In this document: piece after piece, positions 7,088 to 14,534 of the stretch
Position numbering within the stretch: position 1 is the first letter of the stretch
Layout: each line of letters opens with the position of its first letter
Origin: Clostridia bacterium
GTDB taxonomy: Bacteria; Bacillota; Clostridia; Christensenellales; UBA1242
Direction of reading: 5' to 3'
Length of the DNA stretch: 15,448 bases
Assembly: GCA_023228225.1 (NCBI GenBank)
Contig: JALOBO010000033.1
Coordinates: forward strand, 1 to 15,448
Notes under the pieces: generated by a model
Seen by the model: only the letters and a program-made list of their open reading frames with translations
What the model was told of the DNA's origin: nothing
Databases searched by the model: none
Translations under genes and position numbers: made by a program

Positions 7088-7951
7088 GTGAGAATTAATA
7101 CTGAGTGGACAGATTATATAGTTTTAGCAACCGGCTTTGGTGAAAAACTGGAAAGGTGGGGGCAGGTTTACCTTTTAAGACCCGACCCGCAAGTTATTTG
7201 GCCGGCTAACACAGCACTCAACAAGTTTAAAGACCTTAACGCACATTATTTGCGCAGTATTACGGGCGGAGGCAAATGGGAAAATTTAAAACCTATGCCG
7301 GAAGAATGGATTATTGGCTGGCGAAATTTAAAATTTATAATTAAGCCAATGGGCTTTAAGCATACAGGACTTTTTCCGGAGCAAGCAACAAATTGGGATT
7401 ACATGATTAATGCTATACATTTGGTAAACCGACCTATTTCTGTGCTAAATTTATTTGGTTATACAGGCGCCGCAACAGTCGCATGTGCAAGTGCAGGTGC
7501 GTCAGTATGCCATGTTGATGCTTCAAAAAATATGGTAGAACGCTGTAAACAAAATATAGAACTCTCTGGGTTAAAAAATGCAAATGTACGTTATATTATA
7601 GACGACTGCAAAAAATTTGTTGAGCGTGAAATTAAACGCGGTAAGCGTTACGACTGTATTATTATGGACCCGCCGGATTACGGTAGAGGTCCAAGTGGCG
7701 AAATCTGGAAAATTGAGGAACAAGTTTTTGACCTTGTAAATCTTTGCACAAATGTGCTTTCGGATAAACCCTTGTTTATTCTTTTAAATAGTTATACAAC
7801 AGGATTACAGCCGACTGCTTTATATAATATTTTAACACTTGCAATGAAAAATTTTGAAGGCACAGTGCAAGCAGATGAAATTTGTCTTCCTACCGAAGAA
7901 AAAAATATGATATTACCTTGCGGGGCAACTGCAATTTGGCAAGTAAAGTAA
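7088..7951 (+). CDS. Class I SAM-dependent methyltransferase, RlmI-like
   Basis: A 287-residue protein starting at GTG (7088). Its N-terminal third holds a beta-rich domain (about residues 8-95). A Rossmann methyltransferase follows: SAM-binding motif I VLNLFGYTGAATVACASAGA (119-138), acidic motif HVDAS (142-146) and the catalytic-region motif DCIIMDPPDYGRG (189-201). This arrangement matches the RlmI/RlmK-like family, whose characterised members methylate 23S rRNA cytosine or guanine. The N-terminal PUA domain of RlmI itself is not obvious, so this is a shorter relative and the exact target is unknown. It sits between the HEPN/CBS gene (14 bases upstream) and an RluA-type synthase (14 bases downstream), consistent with a role in RNA modification. 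Confidence 0.85.
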   Translation: MRINTEWTDYIVLATGFGEKLERWGQVYLLRPDPQVIWPANTALNKFKDLNAHYLRSITGGGKWENLKPMPEEWIIGWRNLKFIIKPMGFKHTGLFPEQATNWDYMINAIHLVNRPISVLNLFGYTGAATVACASAGASVCHVDASKNMVERCKQNIELSGLKNANVRYIIDDCKKFVEREIKRGKRYDCIIMDPPDYGRGPSGEIWKIEEQVFDLVNLCTNVLSDKPLFILLNSYTTGLQPTALYNILTLAMKNFEGTVQADEICLPTEEKNMILPCGATAIWQVK

Positions 7952-7965
7952 ACTGGGAGATTAGT

Positions 7966-8697
7966 ATGACAGAAATAATTAACAAGGCTGAAATTAGTGA
8001 AAAAGTTAGGGTTATTTATGAAGATAATCAAGTCTTAGTAGTAATTAAACCGCAAAATTTAGCGGTTTGCGAAGATGCAAGCAAAGATCCCGATTTGCTT
8101 AACGAACTTAAACAGTATATTAAAGTAAAATATAATAAAACAGGGAATGTATTTTTAGCACTAGTGCATAGGCTGGATAGACCTACCGGCGGAGTTATGG
8201 TCTTTGCTAAAACTTCTAAATCGGCAGAAAGATTGTGCGCCGCAATTCAAGAAGGTGGGTTTGAAAAGAAATATTTAACTGTTGTTATTGGCACTCCAAA
8301 AGATAGCCGAGTAAAACTTGTAAACTATCTTAAAAAAGATGAGGGAACAAATACGGTTAGTATTGTTTCGCAATATGCCGAAGGTGCAAAACGCGCCGAA
8401 CTAGATTATCATGTGCTAGAAAGCAAAGGTGAACTTTCACTACTTGAAGTAGAATTATATACAGGCAGAAGTCATCAAATAAGAGTACAACTCGCTAATG
8501 CTGGCTATCCAGTTTTTGGCGATGCCAAATACAAGGGAGATATTGCTAAGGGTTGGAATATGGCGTTATGGGCATATGAACTTAGATTTGCACACCCGAC
8601 TACAAAAGAAAAAATGGTATTTATCGTTTATCCACCGGTAGAAGAAACGCCTTGGAAATATTTCTCCGCAAAAATAAATGCAGATAAAAAAATGTAA
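7966..8697 (+). CDS. RluA-family RNA pseudouridine synthase
   Basis: A 243-residue enzyme that isomerises specific uridines in rRNA or tRNA to pseudouridine. The catalytic motif HRLDRPTGG is at 68-76, with Asp71 the expected nucleophile. The conserved YTGRSHQIRVQL segment is at about 165-176, with FGDAKYKG just after. There is no N-terminal S4 domain, so this is a short RluA form rather than RluD. The start is the ATG at 7966, preceded by CTGGGAGA. The frame is open further upstream, but that part overlaps the methyltransferase gene in another frame and does not look like the family. It is the last gene of the operon. The target nucleotide cannot be predicted. Confidence 0.92.
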   Translation: MTEIINKAEISEKVRVIYEDNQVLVVIKPQNLAVCEDASKDPDLLNELKQYIKVKYNKTGNVFLALVHRLDRPTGGVMVFAKTSKSAERLCAAIQEGGFEKKYLTVVIGTPKDSRVKLVNYLKKDEGTNTVSIVSQYAEGAKRAELDYHVLESKGELSLLEVELYTGRSHQIRVQLANAGYPVFGDAKYKGDIAKGWNMALWAYELRFAHPTTKEKMVFIVYPPVEETPWKYFSAKINADKKM

Positions 8698-8920
8698 AAT
8701 CTAGAATGTAAAATTAATATATTTGTTCACAATTTTACATTATACATTCTATTGTGTATTAGACAAAATTGTACACTTTGCCTAGATTTTAAAAATGAAA
8801 TTTTTATAAAAAAATAATTCAAATGCTTTATTCAAGCCTATGTAACCAGTCTTTTCGCTTTGTAATATTTTGTCGAAATTTGCAATTTTTAATTATCTAA
8901 ACATTGTGCATTAATGTGTA
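8698..8920. other. Non-coding AT-rich spacer with an inverted repeat
   Basis: AATGTAAAATT (8705-8715) is inverted at 8731-8741, and TAGAATGTA (8702-8710) is inverted at 8743-8751, giving two alternative hairpins. AATGTAAAAT also repeats directly at 8691-8700 and 8705-8714. No U tract follows, so termination after the RluA gene is only possible. I see no gene in the rest. Confidence 0.5.
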
Positions 8921-8949
8921 TTGACATTTGACTAAATTTTTAGTATAAT
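8921..8949 (+). promoter_or_regulatory. Perfect-consensus promoter of the phosphoesterase/zinc-ribbon unit
   Basis: TTGACA (8921-8926), exactly 17 bases, then TATAAT (8944-8949). This is the only full-consensus promoter in the window. Predicted start near 8956. I see no operator repeat around it. Confidence 0.85.
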
Positions 8950-8992
8950 AAATTACAACTTAATAGAAAAAATTTTATTTGTGTGAGGGTAT

Positions 8993-11335
8993 ATGGCACT
9001 AAAAAACAGTATCAAACATGAGCAGAATTTGATGAATTCTGTGGACAATTATCTTACTGAGCATTTTGTTAATTCCAATTCATCACTAGTAATGGAAAAG
9101 AAAGTTAAAGGTACAGTTTACTATATAAAAGCAAACAGTGATGAGCATGAATCTAATGCAAGACCCGAAATTATTGAAGAAGGCTATAAACTGGATTCTT
9201 ATTTTACTGATGATCTCTTAGGAATTGTAAATTTGGGCGACTGGGGACAGTTTGATTTGACTAATGGAAAGCGTAATCCTATGACTGCCACAATGCCAGC
9301 ATATCGTCAGTATGATATGCATGTATATAGAATTAAAAAATATAAACTTGAAAAGAAACAAATAGCAATGGTTAGCGGAAATCATGATGAATCTGTATAT
9401 AAAAACTCCGGTATGGATGCAACAAAATTTGTTTATAATGAAATGCTTAGTGATGCTGAAAAAGGACCGTATAGAACAAAAGAACCACACTGTTTATATG
9501 CAAAAGATCGTTGTGTATTAACTTTAAAATTTGATGATCCCCTATGTCAAGGCAGAGAAATCCCATATCCAATAGAACTTTCACATGGAGATAAAACTCC
9601 GCGTGATATTGCACAAGCAGATACGGCTTTAAATCGTTCTACCGCTAGGGGTGTGCGTTTAAGTATAGTTGCTGATAGTCACATATCATACAGTGCTACA
9701 AGTAAAACATCTGTTATACAATCAAATGGTACAGTTGTTACAGATACTAGTATGACAGTAAACCCAGGTACTACGCAATCAAATGCTGACTGGGGTACTA
9801 GAATGGGTTTTGGTGCTTCAGGCGAAATTGCAAATACTGAACTTATTAGGTGTATGGTAATACCTGATGAAACAGGTAAAAAAAGTAAAGTCGTGCATGA
9901 TATTGTCAACGAACGCGATATTGTTAATGAAAAACTTGTTTTAATATATGAAACATTAAAGAAATATTTAAAAGAATTAGAGAATCGCAATTATAATTCT
10001 ACCGAGGAAATGAGTTTAACATATAAATTATTCTGCGAAAAAATAGTTCCTTTTGTATTTAAAGAAGCCGAATTAAAATACATTCCACAAGATTTATCTC
10101 AAAAAAATGGTATTTACAATGAAATTATTTTTGCACCTTGGTCTGGTTTAAATATTGGTCAAGATGACATTAGACTTGCAGAAAAAGGCTATGAAATTTT
10201 TAAAAAACCAATGAAAGGCAAAAAAAAGGATGAAGAAGAAAAAGAGGCAATAGAAGAATTAAAAGTTAAAAAAATTGAATATGTTTTAAAAAATACTCCT
10301 AGTATTGTTGATATCAAGAATAAAATTGAAACAATTAAAAAACTTGGACCAAATTGCAAAGTCCTTATAATTGGTGATTTTTTCCAAACTATTGATATTG
10401 CAATAATGAAAAATTTATTTTCTAATACTGATTACTGTAAAACTGCTTTTAGCAAAGGTGATCAAAACGAAAAAAATGCTTATATTTATCAAAACTTAAC
10501 CACTGCATTAGCAGATCTATTATTACCTATTAAAGACAATATACAAGGTTTTTATATAGGACTTGAAGAAGCACGTTCTTTGAGGGTTGATGGATATGAT
10601 TTAATGGCAATGATTGCAAGTAAATTAGGAATAAAATTATTTACAGCAGAAGAATATAATAAATTAACACAAAAAGACAAAAATGGTAGTGCCATTATTG
10701 ACAATAACATGGATAGACTAATGACACTAAATAATTATGGTGTAGTCAATTATAAAATGCGAGTACAAGGTACAAAAGAAGTAGATTTTGTAGGGGCTAG
10801 ATTTGGTTATTCAAAAACATTAGGAAAGCGTGGTAGTGCAAGAAATCAAATTGAGTATATACCCGAAAAGAAAGTTGCTGGTGCTCGTATTAATATAGTA
10901 GGAACTCGTTTGGGTGATGAATTTTTAGCCAAAGGTTATCAAACAATTTTAGATAAAGGAGAAACGGTTACTCGAAATATTGCCACAATTTCTTGCGGAA
11001 ATCTGAGTAATCCAAATTCTAATCTTAGATTGTATCGTGTAAAATTAAGACAACCGTCAAAAATAAAACAAAACGAATCAGCAATGTATAAAAATAATCA
11101 ACCGCATTTACAAACAGATTGTCTTGACTATCAAACAATACTTGCTGAACAAGCAATTGATAATACGCAACCAATTATATCTGATTTGATTGCACAAAGC
11201 CAAATTGAAACAAAAACAAAATTTGAAGAAAAGCAAAAAGATATAGTATCACAAGCAATTTGCAACGAAACACAAGATGTAATTAAAAAAGCAATGACAG
11301 AGGCAAAAACTGAAAACAAAGATGTTGCGGTATAA
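8993..11335 (+). CDS. Large protein with metallophosphoesterase motifs, 780 residues
   Basis: I do not recognise the full-length family. The N-terminal third carries the calcineurin-like metallophosphoesterase blocks in order: SDEHES (D50-x-H52), NLGDWGQFD (G82-D83), SGNHDES (G129-N-H-D132), SHGD (H198) and ADSH (H230). These are the residues that usually hold two metal ions, so a phosphodiester or phosphomonoester hydrolase is likely. Residues 300-440 are helical with a Lys/Glu-rich linker (408-420). From about 450, VLIIGDFFQTID begins a second alpha/beta region of unknown type that runs to about 720. The C-terminus (from about 735) is polar and helical. There is no signal peptide or membrane segment, so it is probably cytoplasmic. 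The start follows GAGGG at only 3 bases. It is co-transcribed with the zinc-ribbon gene and sits beside a 527-bp palindrome. Confidence 0.7.
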   Translation: MALKNSIKHEQNLMNSVDNYLTEHFVNSNSSLVMEKKVKGTVYYIKANSDEHESNARPEIIEEGYKLDSYFTDDLLGIVNLGDWGQFDLTNGKRNPMTATMPAYRQYDMHVYRIKKYKLEKKQIAMVSGNHDESVYKNSGMDATKFVYNEMLSDAEKGPYRTKEPHCLYAKDRCVLTLKFDDPLCQGREIPYPIELSHGDKTPRDIAQADTALNRSTARGVRLSIVADSHISYSATSKTSVIQSNGTVVTDTSMTVNPGTTQSNADWGTRMGFGASGEIANTELIRCMVIPDETGKKSKVVHDIVNERDIVNEKLVLIYETLKKYLKELENRNYNSTEEMSLTYKLFCEKIVPFVFKEAELKYIPQDLSQKNGIYNEIIFAPWSGLNIGQDDIRLAEKGYEIFKKPMKGKKKDEEEKEAIEELKVKKIEYVLKNTPSIVDIKNKIETIKKLGPNCKVLIIGDFFQTIDIAIMKNLFSNTDYCKTAFSKGDQNEKNAYIYQNLTTALADLLLPIKDNIQGFYIGLEEARSLRVDGYDLMAMIASKLGIKLFTAEEYNKLTQKDKNGSAIIDNNMDRLMTLNNYGVVNYKMRVQGTKEVDFVGARFGYSKTLGKRGSARNQIEYIPEKKVAGARINIVGTRLGDEFLAKGYQTILDKGETVTRNIATISCGNLSNPNSNLRLYRVKLRQPSKIKQNESAMYKNNQPHLQTDCLDYQTILAEQAIDNTQPIISDLIAQSQIETKTKFEEKQKDIVSQAICNETQDVIKKAMTEAKTENKDVAV

Positions 11336-11352
11336 AATAAAGGAGAAATCAA

Positions 11353-11598
11353 ATGTTAGGCATTACAGAAAAAGATGATGTTATTACATGTGCTACTTGT
11401 GGTATGTTAATCTCCGATAATGGAGAGTATGACCAAAAATATTGCGTTAATTGTGGCAATCCACTTACATATGAAGCAATTCAAGAACATGAAGAATTTG
11501 TTCAAAATATAAAAAATGACACAGTAAAAGAAGTCGCTGATAAATTAAGCAAAAACTCAGAAATTAAAGAAATGGTACTAAAAATGCTAACCGAGTAA
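11353..11598 (+). CDS. Small zinc-ribbon protein, 81 residues
   Basis: A short protein with two Cys pairs, C13-x2-C16 and C31-x2-C34 (CATCG and CVNCG), the pattern of a zinc ribbon, followed by an acidic, helical C-terminus (residues 42-81). Its ATG has a good AAGGAG site and lies 17 bases after the phosphoesterase gene with no terminator between, so the two are one unit. Function is unknown. Zinc ribbons of this size often bind nucleic acid or a partner protein, and the partnership with the large phosphoesterase is inferred only from position. The stop codon is directly followed by the palindromic element. Confidence 0.75.
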   Translation: MLGITEKDDVITCATCGMLISDNGEYDQKYCVNCGNPLTYEAIQEHEEFVQNIKNDTVKEVADKLSKNSEIKEMVLKMLTE

Positions 11599-12125
11599 TT
11601 AAAAGGGGCACCAAAAACTAACGCTTGTACGCACAAAGTGCTTGCAAGCGTTTTTGGTTCCCCTCTTTAACCGCATTTTTGATAAAAATGCTAATCCCCT
11701 CCGTTTTTAAGTTGCATACAAAAAATCTTTAAGTCAGGGAAACCCCGACCCAGATTTTTTGTATGCCATTTGCTGTCGCAAATGAGTTAAAACTTTACCT
11801 GTGGTTTTTCTATTATAGTTAATCTAGAAAAGTGAAGTAGCAGAAAGTTAGGGATTTTTAAGCCGTTCTTCACTTTTTAAACCTATTATTGTAAACACAC
11901 AACAAATTTTTGCTGTACTTTTTAATAGAAAAGTTATTCATTTGCGGGAGCAAATGGCATTCTAAAAATGAATAACTGGGCTTTGCCTAGCTTGAATTTT
12001 TAGAGTGCAACTTATTAGCGGAGGGGATTAGCGGAATTAATTCCGCGGTTAAAGAGGGGAACTCAAACACGCTTGTTAGACTGCAAAGCAGTCGTACAAG
12101 AGTAAATGTTTGGTGCCCCTTTTAA
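11599..12125. other. 527-bp ornate imperfect palindrome (candidate structured RNA or non-autonomous mobile element)
   Basis: Non-coding. The outermost 17 bases are a perfect inverted repeat (11599-11615/12109-12125, TTAAAAGGGGCACCAAA). Further paired blocks run inward: 11657-11674/12045-12062 (18 of 18), 11690-11703/12019-12032 (14 of 14), 11709-11716/12006-12013 (8 of 8), 11806-11815/11923-11932 (10 of 10). A central hairpin pairs 11828-11837 with 11868-11877. Between the blocks each arm has local hairpins: 11621-11651, 11673-11691, 11714-11766 (15-bp perfect stem) and 11767-11784 on the left; 11939-11956, 11957-12008, 12031-12046 and 12072-12100 on the right. As RNA it would fold into one long rod with paired side arms. 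I do not recognise a known family, and the active strand is unresolved. The tyrS promoter begins 7 bases beyond it. Confidence 0.85.
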
Positions 12126-12132
12126 AAATCAG

Positions 12133-12162
12133 TTGCGCCGATTAATGTAATTGTGATATACT
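12133..12162 (+). promoter_or_regulatory. Promoter of the tyrS-recX-acpS operon
   Basis: TTGCGC (12133-12138), an 18-bp spacer and TATACT (12157-12162) with an extended -10 TGA. Predicted start near 12169, giving a leader of under 30 bases with no room for a T-box. Confidence 0.65.
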
Positions 12163-12195
12163 TTGCTATTAAATGTATATAGTAAGGAAATTGAT

Positions 12196-13392
12196 ATGAA
12201 TGCACTTATAGAACTTAAAAAAAGAGATTTGGTTAAACAAACAGTTTTTGAAGAAGATTTACAAAAATTATTAGGTGAAAAATCTGTAACTTTTTATATG
12301 GGTTTTGATGCTACTGGCGAAAGTTTAACAGTTGGGCATTTAGTGCCTGTTATGGTTGCGAGAAGACTTCAAAAAATGGGGCATCGTCCTATTATTTTGG
12401 TTGGTGGCGGTACAGCGCTTATTGGCGATCCATCAGGTAGAACTGATATGCGTAAAATGCAAACCATAGAGCAAATCATGATAAACGCTCAAAAAATTGG
12501 CGAGCAATTAAAAAATTATTTGAGTTTTGAAGGCAAGAATGCTGCTATTATGGTAAATAATGCAGATTGGCTTTTAAAACTTAATTATGTAGAATTTATT
12601 AGAGAAATTGGCTCTACTCTTTCGGTAAACCGTATGATAGCCACAGATTGCTTTAAAAAAAGACTAGAAACTGGATTATCTTTCTTAGAATTTAATTATA
12701 TGCCTATGCAAGCATATGATTTTTGGTACTTGTTTAAGCATTATGGCTGTCAGTTAGAAGTTGGTGGCGATGATCAATGGTCAAACATTTTGGCGGGCGA
12801 GGACTTAATTAGAAGAAAAGAAGATAAGCCAGCGTTTGCGTTTACTGTGCCACTGCTTTTAAATGCTGATGGCGTTAAAATGGGTAAAACCGCAAAAGGT
12901 GCATTATATTTATCCGAAGAAAAAACGAGTGCATATGATATTTATCAGTATTTTAGAAATGTTGAAGATAGCGATGTGGAAAATGTGTTTAAAATGCTTA
13001 CCGAAGTTGATTTAGAAACTATTAAAGAACTTGTAAAGTATAAAGATGAACGCATAAATCATGCAAAAGAAATTTTGGCATACAAAATTGTTGCCCTTGT
13101 GCGTGGCGAGGCGGAAGCAAATAAAGCACAAATGCAGGCAAGAGCCGCTTTTTCCGACAATGCCGACAATATGGAAGTAGTTAAAATAGATAAAAATATA
13201 CGAAATATTATAGATATTTTACTTACACTTAAATTAGTACCGAGTAAGAGTGAAGCACGCAGACTTATTGAAGGTGGCGGAGTAAAAGTTGATGATGAAA
13301 ACATCAATTCAATCGATTATGCTATTCCCGTAAATAAAAAAGAATTTGTAATTCATAAAGGTAAAAAAGCACATATTAAGGTTGCTTTTTAG
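12196..13392 (+). CDS. tyrS: Tyrosyl-tRNA synthetase
   Basis: A 398-residue class I synthetase that charges tRNA-Tyr. The nucleotide-binding HIGH-type motif appears as LTVGHLVP (44-51), and GDPSGRTDMR (77-86) and VGGDDQWSNIL (189-199) line the tyrosine and adenylate site. The KMSKS-type loop is KMGKT (228-232). The C-terminus is an S4 RNA-binding domain (PSKSEARRLIEGGGVKVDDE). The start is the ATG at 12196, 7 bases after AAGGAAA. An upstream in-frame ATG at 12163 overlaps the promoter and has no ribosome binding site, so I reject it. Many Firmicutes control tyrS with a T-box leader; none is present here. It leads an operon with recX 22 bases downstream. Confidence 0.96.
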   Translation: MNALIELKKRDLVKQTVFEEDLQKLLGEKSVTFYMGFDATGESLTVGHLVPVMVARRLQKMGHRPIILVGGGTALIGDPSGRTDMRKMQTIEQIMINAQKIGEQLKNYLSFEGKNAAIMVNNADWLLKLNYVEFIREIGSTLSVNRMIATDCFKKRLETGLSFLEFNYMPMQAYDFWYLFKHYGCQLEVGGDDQWSNILAGEDLIRRKEDKPAFAFTVPLLLNADGVKMGKTAKGALYLSEEKTSAYDIYQYFRNVEDSDVENVFKMLTEVDLETIKELVKYKDERINHAKEILAYKIVALVRGEAEANKAQMQARAAFSDNADNMEVVKIDKNIRNIIDILLTLKLVPSKSEARRLIEGGGVKVDDENINSIDYAIPVNKKEFVIHKGKKAHIKVAF

Positions 13393-13414
13393 CCTATTTT
13401 AGCGGAGAAATAAA

Positions 13415-14050
13415 ATGCCAATTGTAACAGATATAAAAGTAAAACCTAAAAACCAAGAACTCGCTTCACTATTTTGTGATGGCGAGTTTTGTACTGTTGT
13501 ACAAACCGAAATTTTGGTTAAGTTTGGAGTTAAAATAGGCACAAATTTATCACAAAGCACGCTTAACGAAATATTAAAAGATAGTGGAGTTAAATCTTGT
13601 TTTGAGTTTGCCCTAAAATATGTTTCGGCTAGATTAAAAACCGAATATGAAGTAAAAAAGCATTTAAAAGAAAAAGAATACTTGCCAGAAGCGATCAATA
13701 ATGCAATAGCCAAATTAAAAGAATACAAATATATTAATGATGAATATTATGCTAATGTTTATATTGATATTAATAAGTCGCGTATGGGATATAAAAAAAT
13801 TGCCTATAATTTAACTAGGCACGGAGTTAATAGTAACATTGTTAACGAAGCACTAGAAAATTTAGGCGACCAACAAGAAGTTATATTAATCACAATTAAA
13901 AAATATATGAAAGCCAAAGTTTACGACTACAAAACCAAAGACAAGTTATACCGCTTTTTAGTAGGCAGGGGCTTTAAACACACGCAAATTATGAGTGTGT
14001 TTAATGATATTAATTTTAAAAATGGAGATAATGATGAAAACTGGGATTGA
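13415..14050 (+). CDS. recX: RecX family regulator of RecA
   Basis: A 211-residue helical protein, within the length range of Gram-positive RecX, which binds RecA filaments and modulates recombination and the SOS response. The hallmark repeats of three-helix modules are visible: FEFALKYVSARLKTEYEVKKHL with YLPEAINNAIAKLKEYKYINDEYYA (about residues 66-110), then SRMGYKKIAYNLTRHGVNSNIVNEAL (about 121-146), and a last module ending GRGFKHTQIMSVF. The N-terminal 50 residues form a small beta-rich domain seen in Firmicutes members. The ribosome binding site GCGGAGA precedes the ATG. It lies between tyrS and acpS and overlaps acpS by 17 bases, so the genes are translationally coupled. recA is not in the window. 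Confidence 0.9.
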   Translation: MPIVTDIKVKPKNQELASLFCDGEFCTVVQTEILVKFGVKIGTNLSQSTLNEILKDSGVKSCFEFALKYVSARLKTEYEVKKHLKEKEYLPEAINNAIAKLKEYKYINDEYYANVYIDINKSRMGYKKIAYNLTRHGVNSNIVNEALENLGDQQEVILITIKKYMKAKVYDYKTKDKLYRFLVGRGFKHTQIMSVFNDINFKNGDNDENWD

Positions 14051-14402
14051 TATTATTGAAACAAATAGACTCATAAAACTTGTTAATAATATTAAATTTT
14101 TAGAAAAATGTTTTACTCCAAATGAAATTGAATATTTTAATTCTAAACCCGGAAAAAATATCCCGCAAGTAATTAGCGGACATTTTGCACTTAAAGAGGC
14201 AACAGCAAAAGCATTAGAAACAGGACTTATGCGAGAGGGTGTAGGATTTAAAAATATAGAAATTAAGCATAAAGTTAGTGGAGCACCTTATGTGATATTA
14301 AATGGCCAAGCGTTAAAAATTTTTGAAAAATTAGGAACGCAAATTGAGGTAAGTATTTCACATACAGATAATATCGCTACGGCAATTTGCGTAATTATGT
14401 AA
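14034..14402 (+). CDS. acpS: Holo-[acyl-carrier-protein] synthase
   Basis: A 122-residue enzyme that transfers 4'-phosphopantetheine from CoA to apo-ACP, activating fatty acid synthesis. The family signatures are all present: GIDIIE near the N-terminus (metal-binding Asp), CFTPNEIEYF, GHFALKEATAKAL (metal-binding Glu), the GAPYVILNG segment and SISHTDNIATA near the C-terminus. I place the start at the second of two adjacent ATGs (14034), 6 bases after GGAG; the first, at 14031, is only 3 bases away. An apparent longer N-terminus from 13995 lies inside recX and lacks a ribosome binding site. It is the last gene of the tyrS operon, with a terminator about 60 bases on. Confidence 0.95.
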   Translation: MKTGIDIIETNRLIKLVNNIKFLEKCFTPNEIEYFNSKPGKNIPQVISGHFALKEATAKALETGLMREGVGFKNIEIKHKVSGAPYVILNGQALKIFEKLGTQIEVSISHTDNIATAICVIM

Positions 14403-14459
14403 AAATAAAAACCTAAAAGTTTATAAAAAATAATTAAAATAAAATAATTGCACAACATA

Positions 14460-14495
14460 AAAAGGAAAGGTAAAATTTTAACAACCTTTCCTTTT
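14460..14495 (+). terminator. Terminator of the tyrS-recX-acpS operon
   Basis: A perfect 12-bp stem AAAAGGAAAGGT (14460-14471) with ACCTTTCCTTTT (14484-14495), a 12-nt loop, then ACTTTTTG as the U tract. Confidence 0.8.
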
Positions 14496-14503
14496 ACTTT
14501 TTG

Positions 14504-14509
14504 TATAAT
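14504..14509 (+). promoter_or_regulatory. -10 element of the toxin-antitoxin-like operon
   Basis: A perfect TATAAT directly after the acpS terminator. No good -35 lies at 16-18 bases; that position falls in the terminator stem. TTAACA at 20 bases is a poor alternative. Such a weak promoter fits an operon that may be autoregulated, but I see no operator palindrome. Confidence 0.45.
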
Positions 14510-14534
14510 TAATGCAATTTAGGAGATAAATTAT

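Noticed and set aside
7882..7965. Upstream extension of the RluA-type gene
   Set aside because: It overlaps the methyltransferase in another frame. The ATG at 7966 has a ribosome binding site and matches the family start.
7792..8031. Leftward ORF of 79 codons across the methyltransferase/RluA junction
   Set aside because: Antisense to two well-supported genes, no ribosome binding site, no recognisable protein features.
9218..9990. Two leftward ORFs (9218-9490 and 9679-9990) inside the phosphoesterase gene
   Set aside because: Both are antisense shadows of a long, motif-bearing frame, with no start signals.
11599..12125. Palindrome as a simple terminator, T-box or IS element with transposase
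   Set aside because: It is far too large for a terminator. The tyrS promoter lies downstream, so it cannot be a tyrS leader. No coding frame of useful length exists inside.
12163..12195. Upstream ATG giving tyrS 11 extra residues
   Set aside because: It falls at the promoter -10 and has no ribosome binding site. The ATG at 12196 follows AAGGAAA and fits the family.
13059..13728. Leftward ORFs opposite tyrS and recX
   Set aside because: Antisense to strongly conserved genes; their composition reflects the opposite strand.
13995..14033. Longer N-terminus for acpS
   Set aside because: It lies inside recX and lacks a ribosome binding site. GIDII should be near the N-terminus, as the ATG at 14034 gives.
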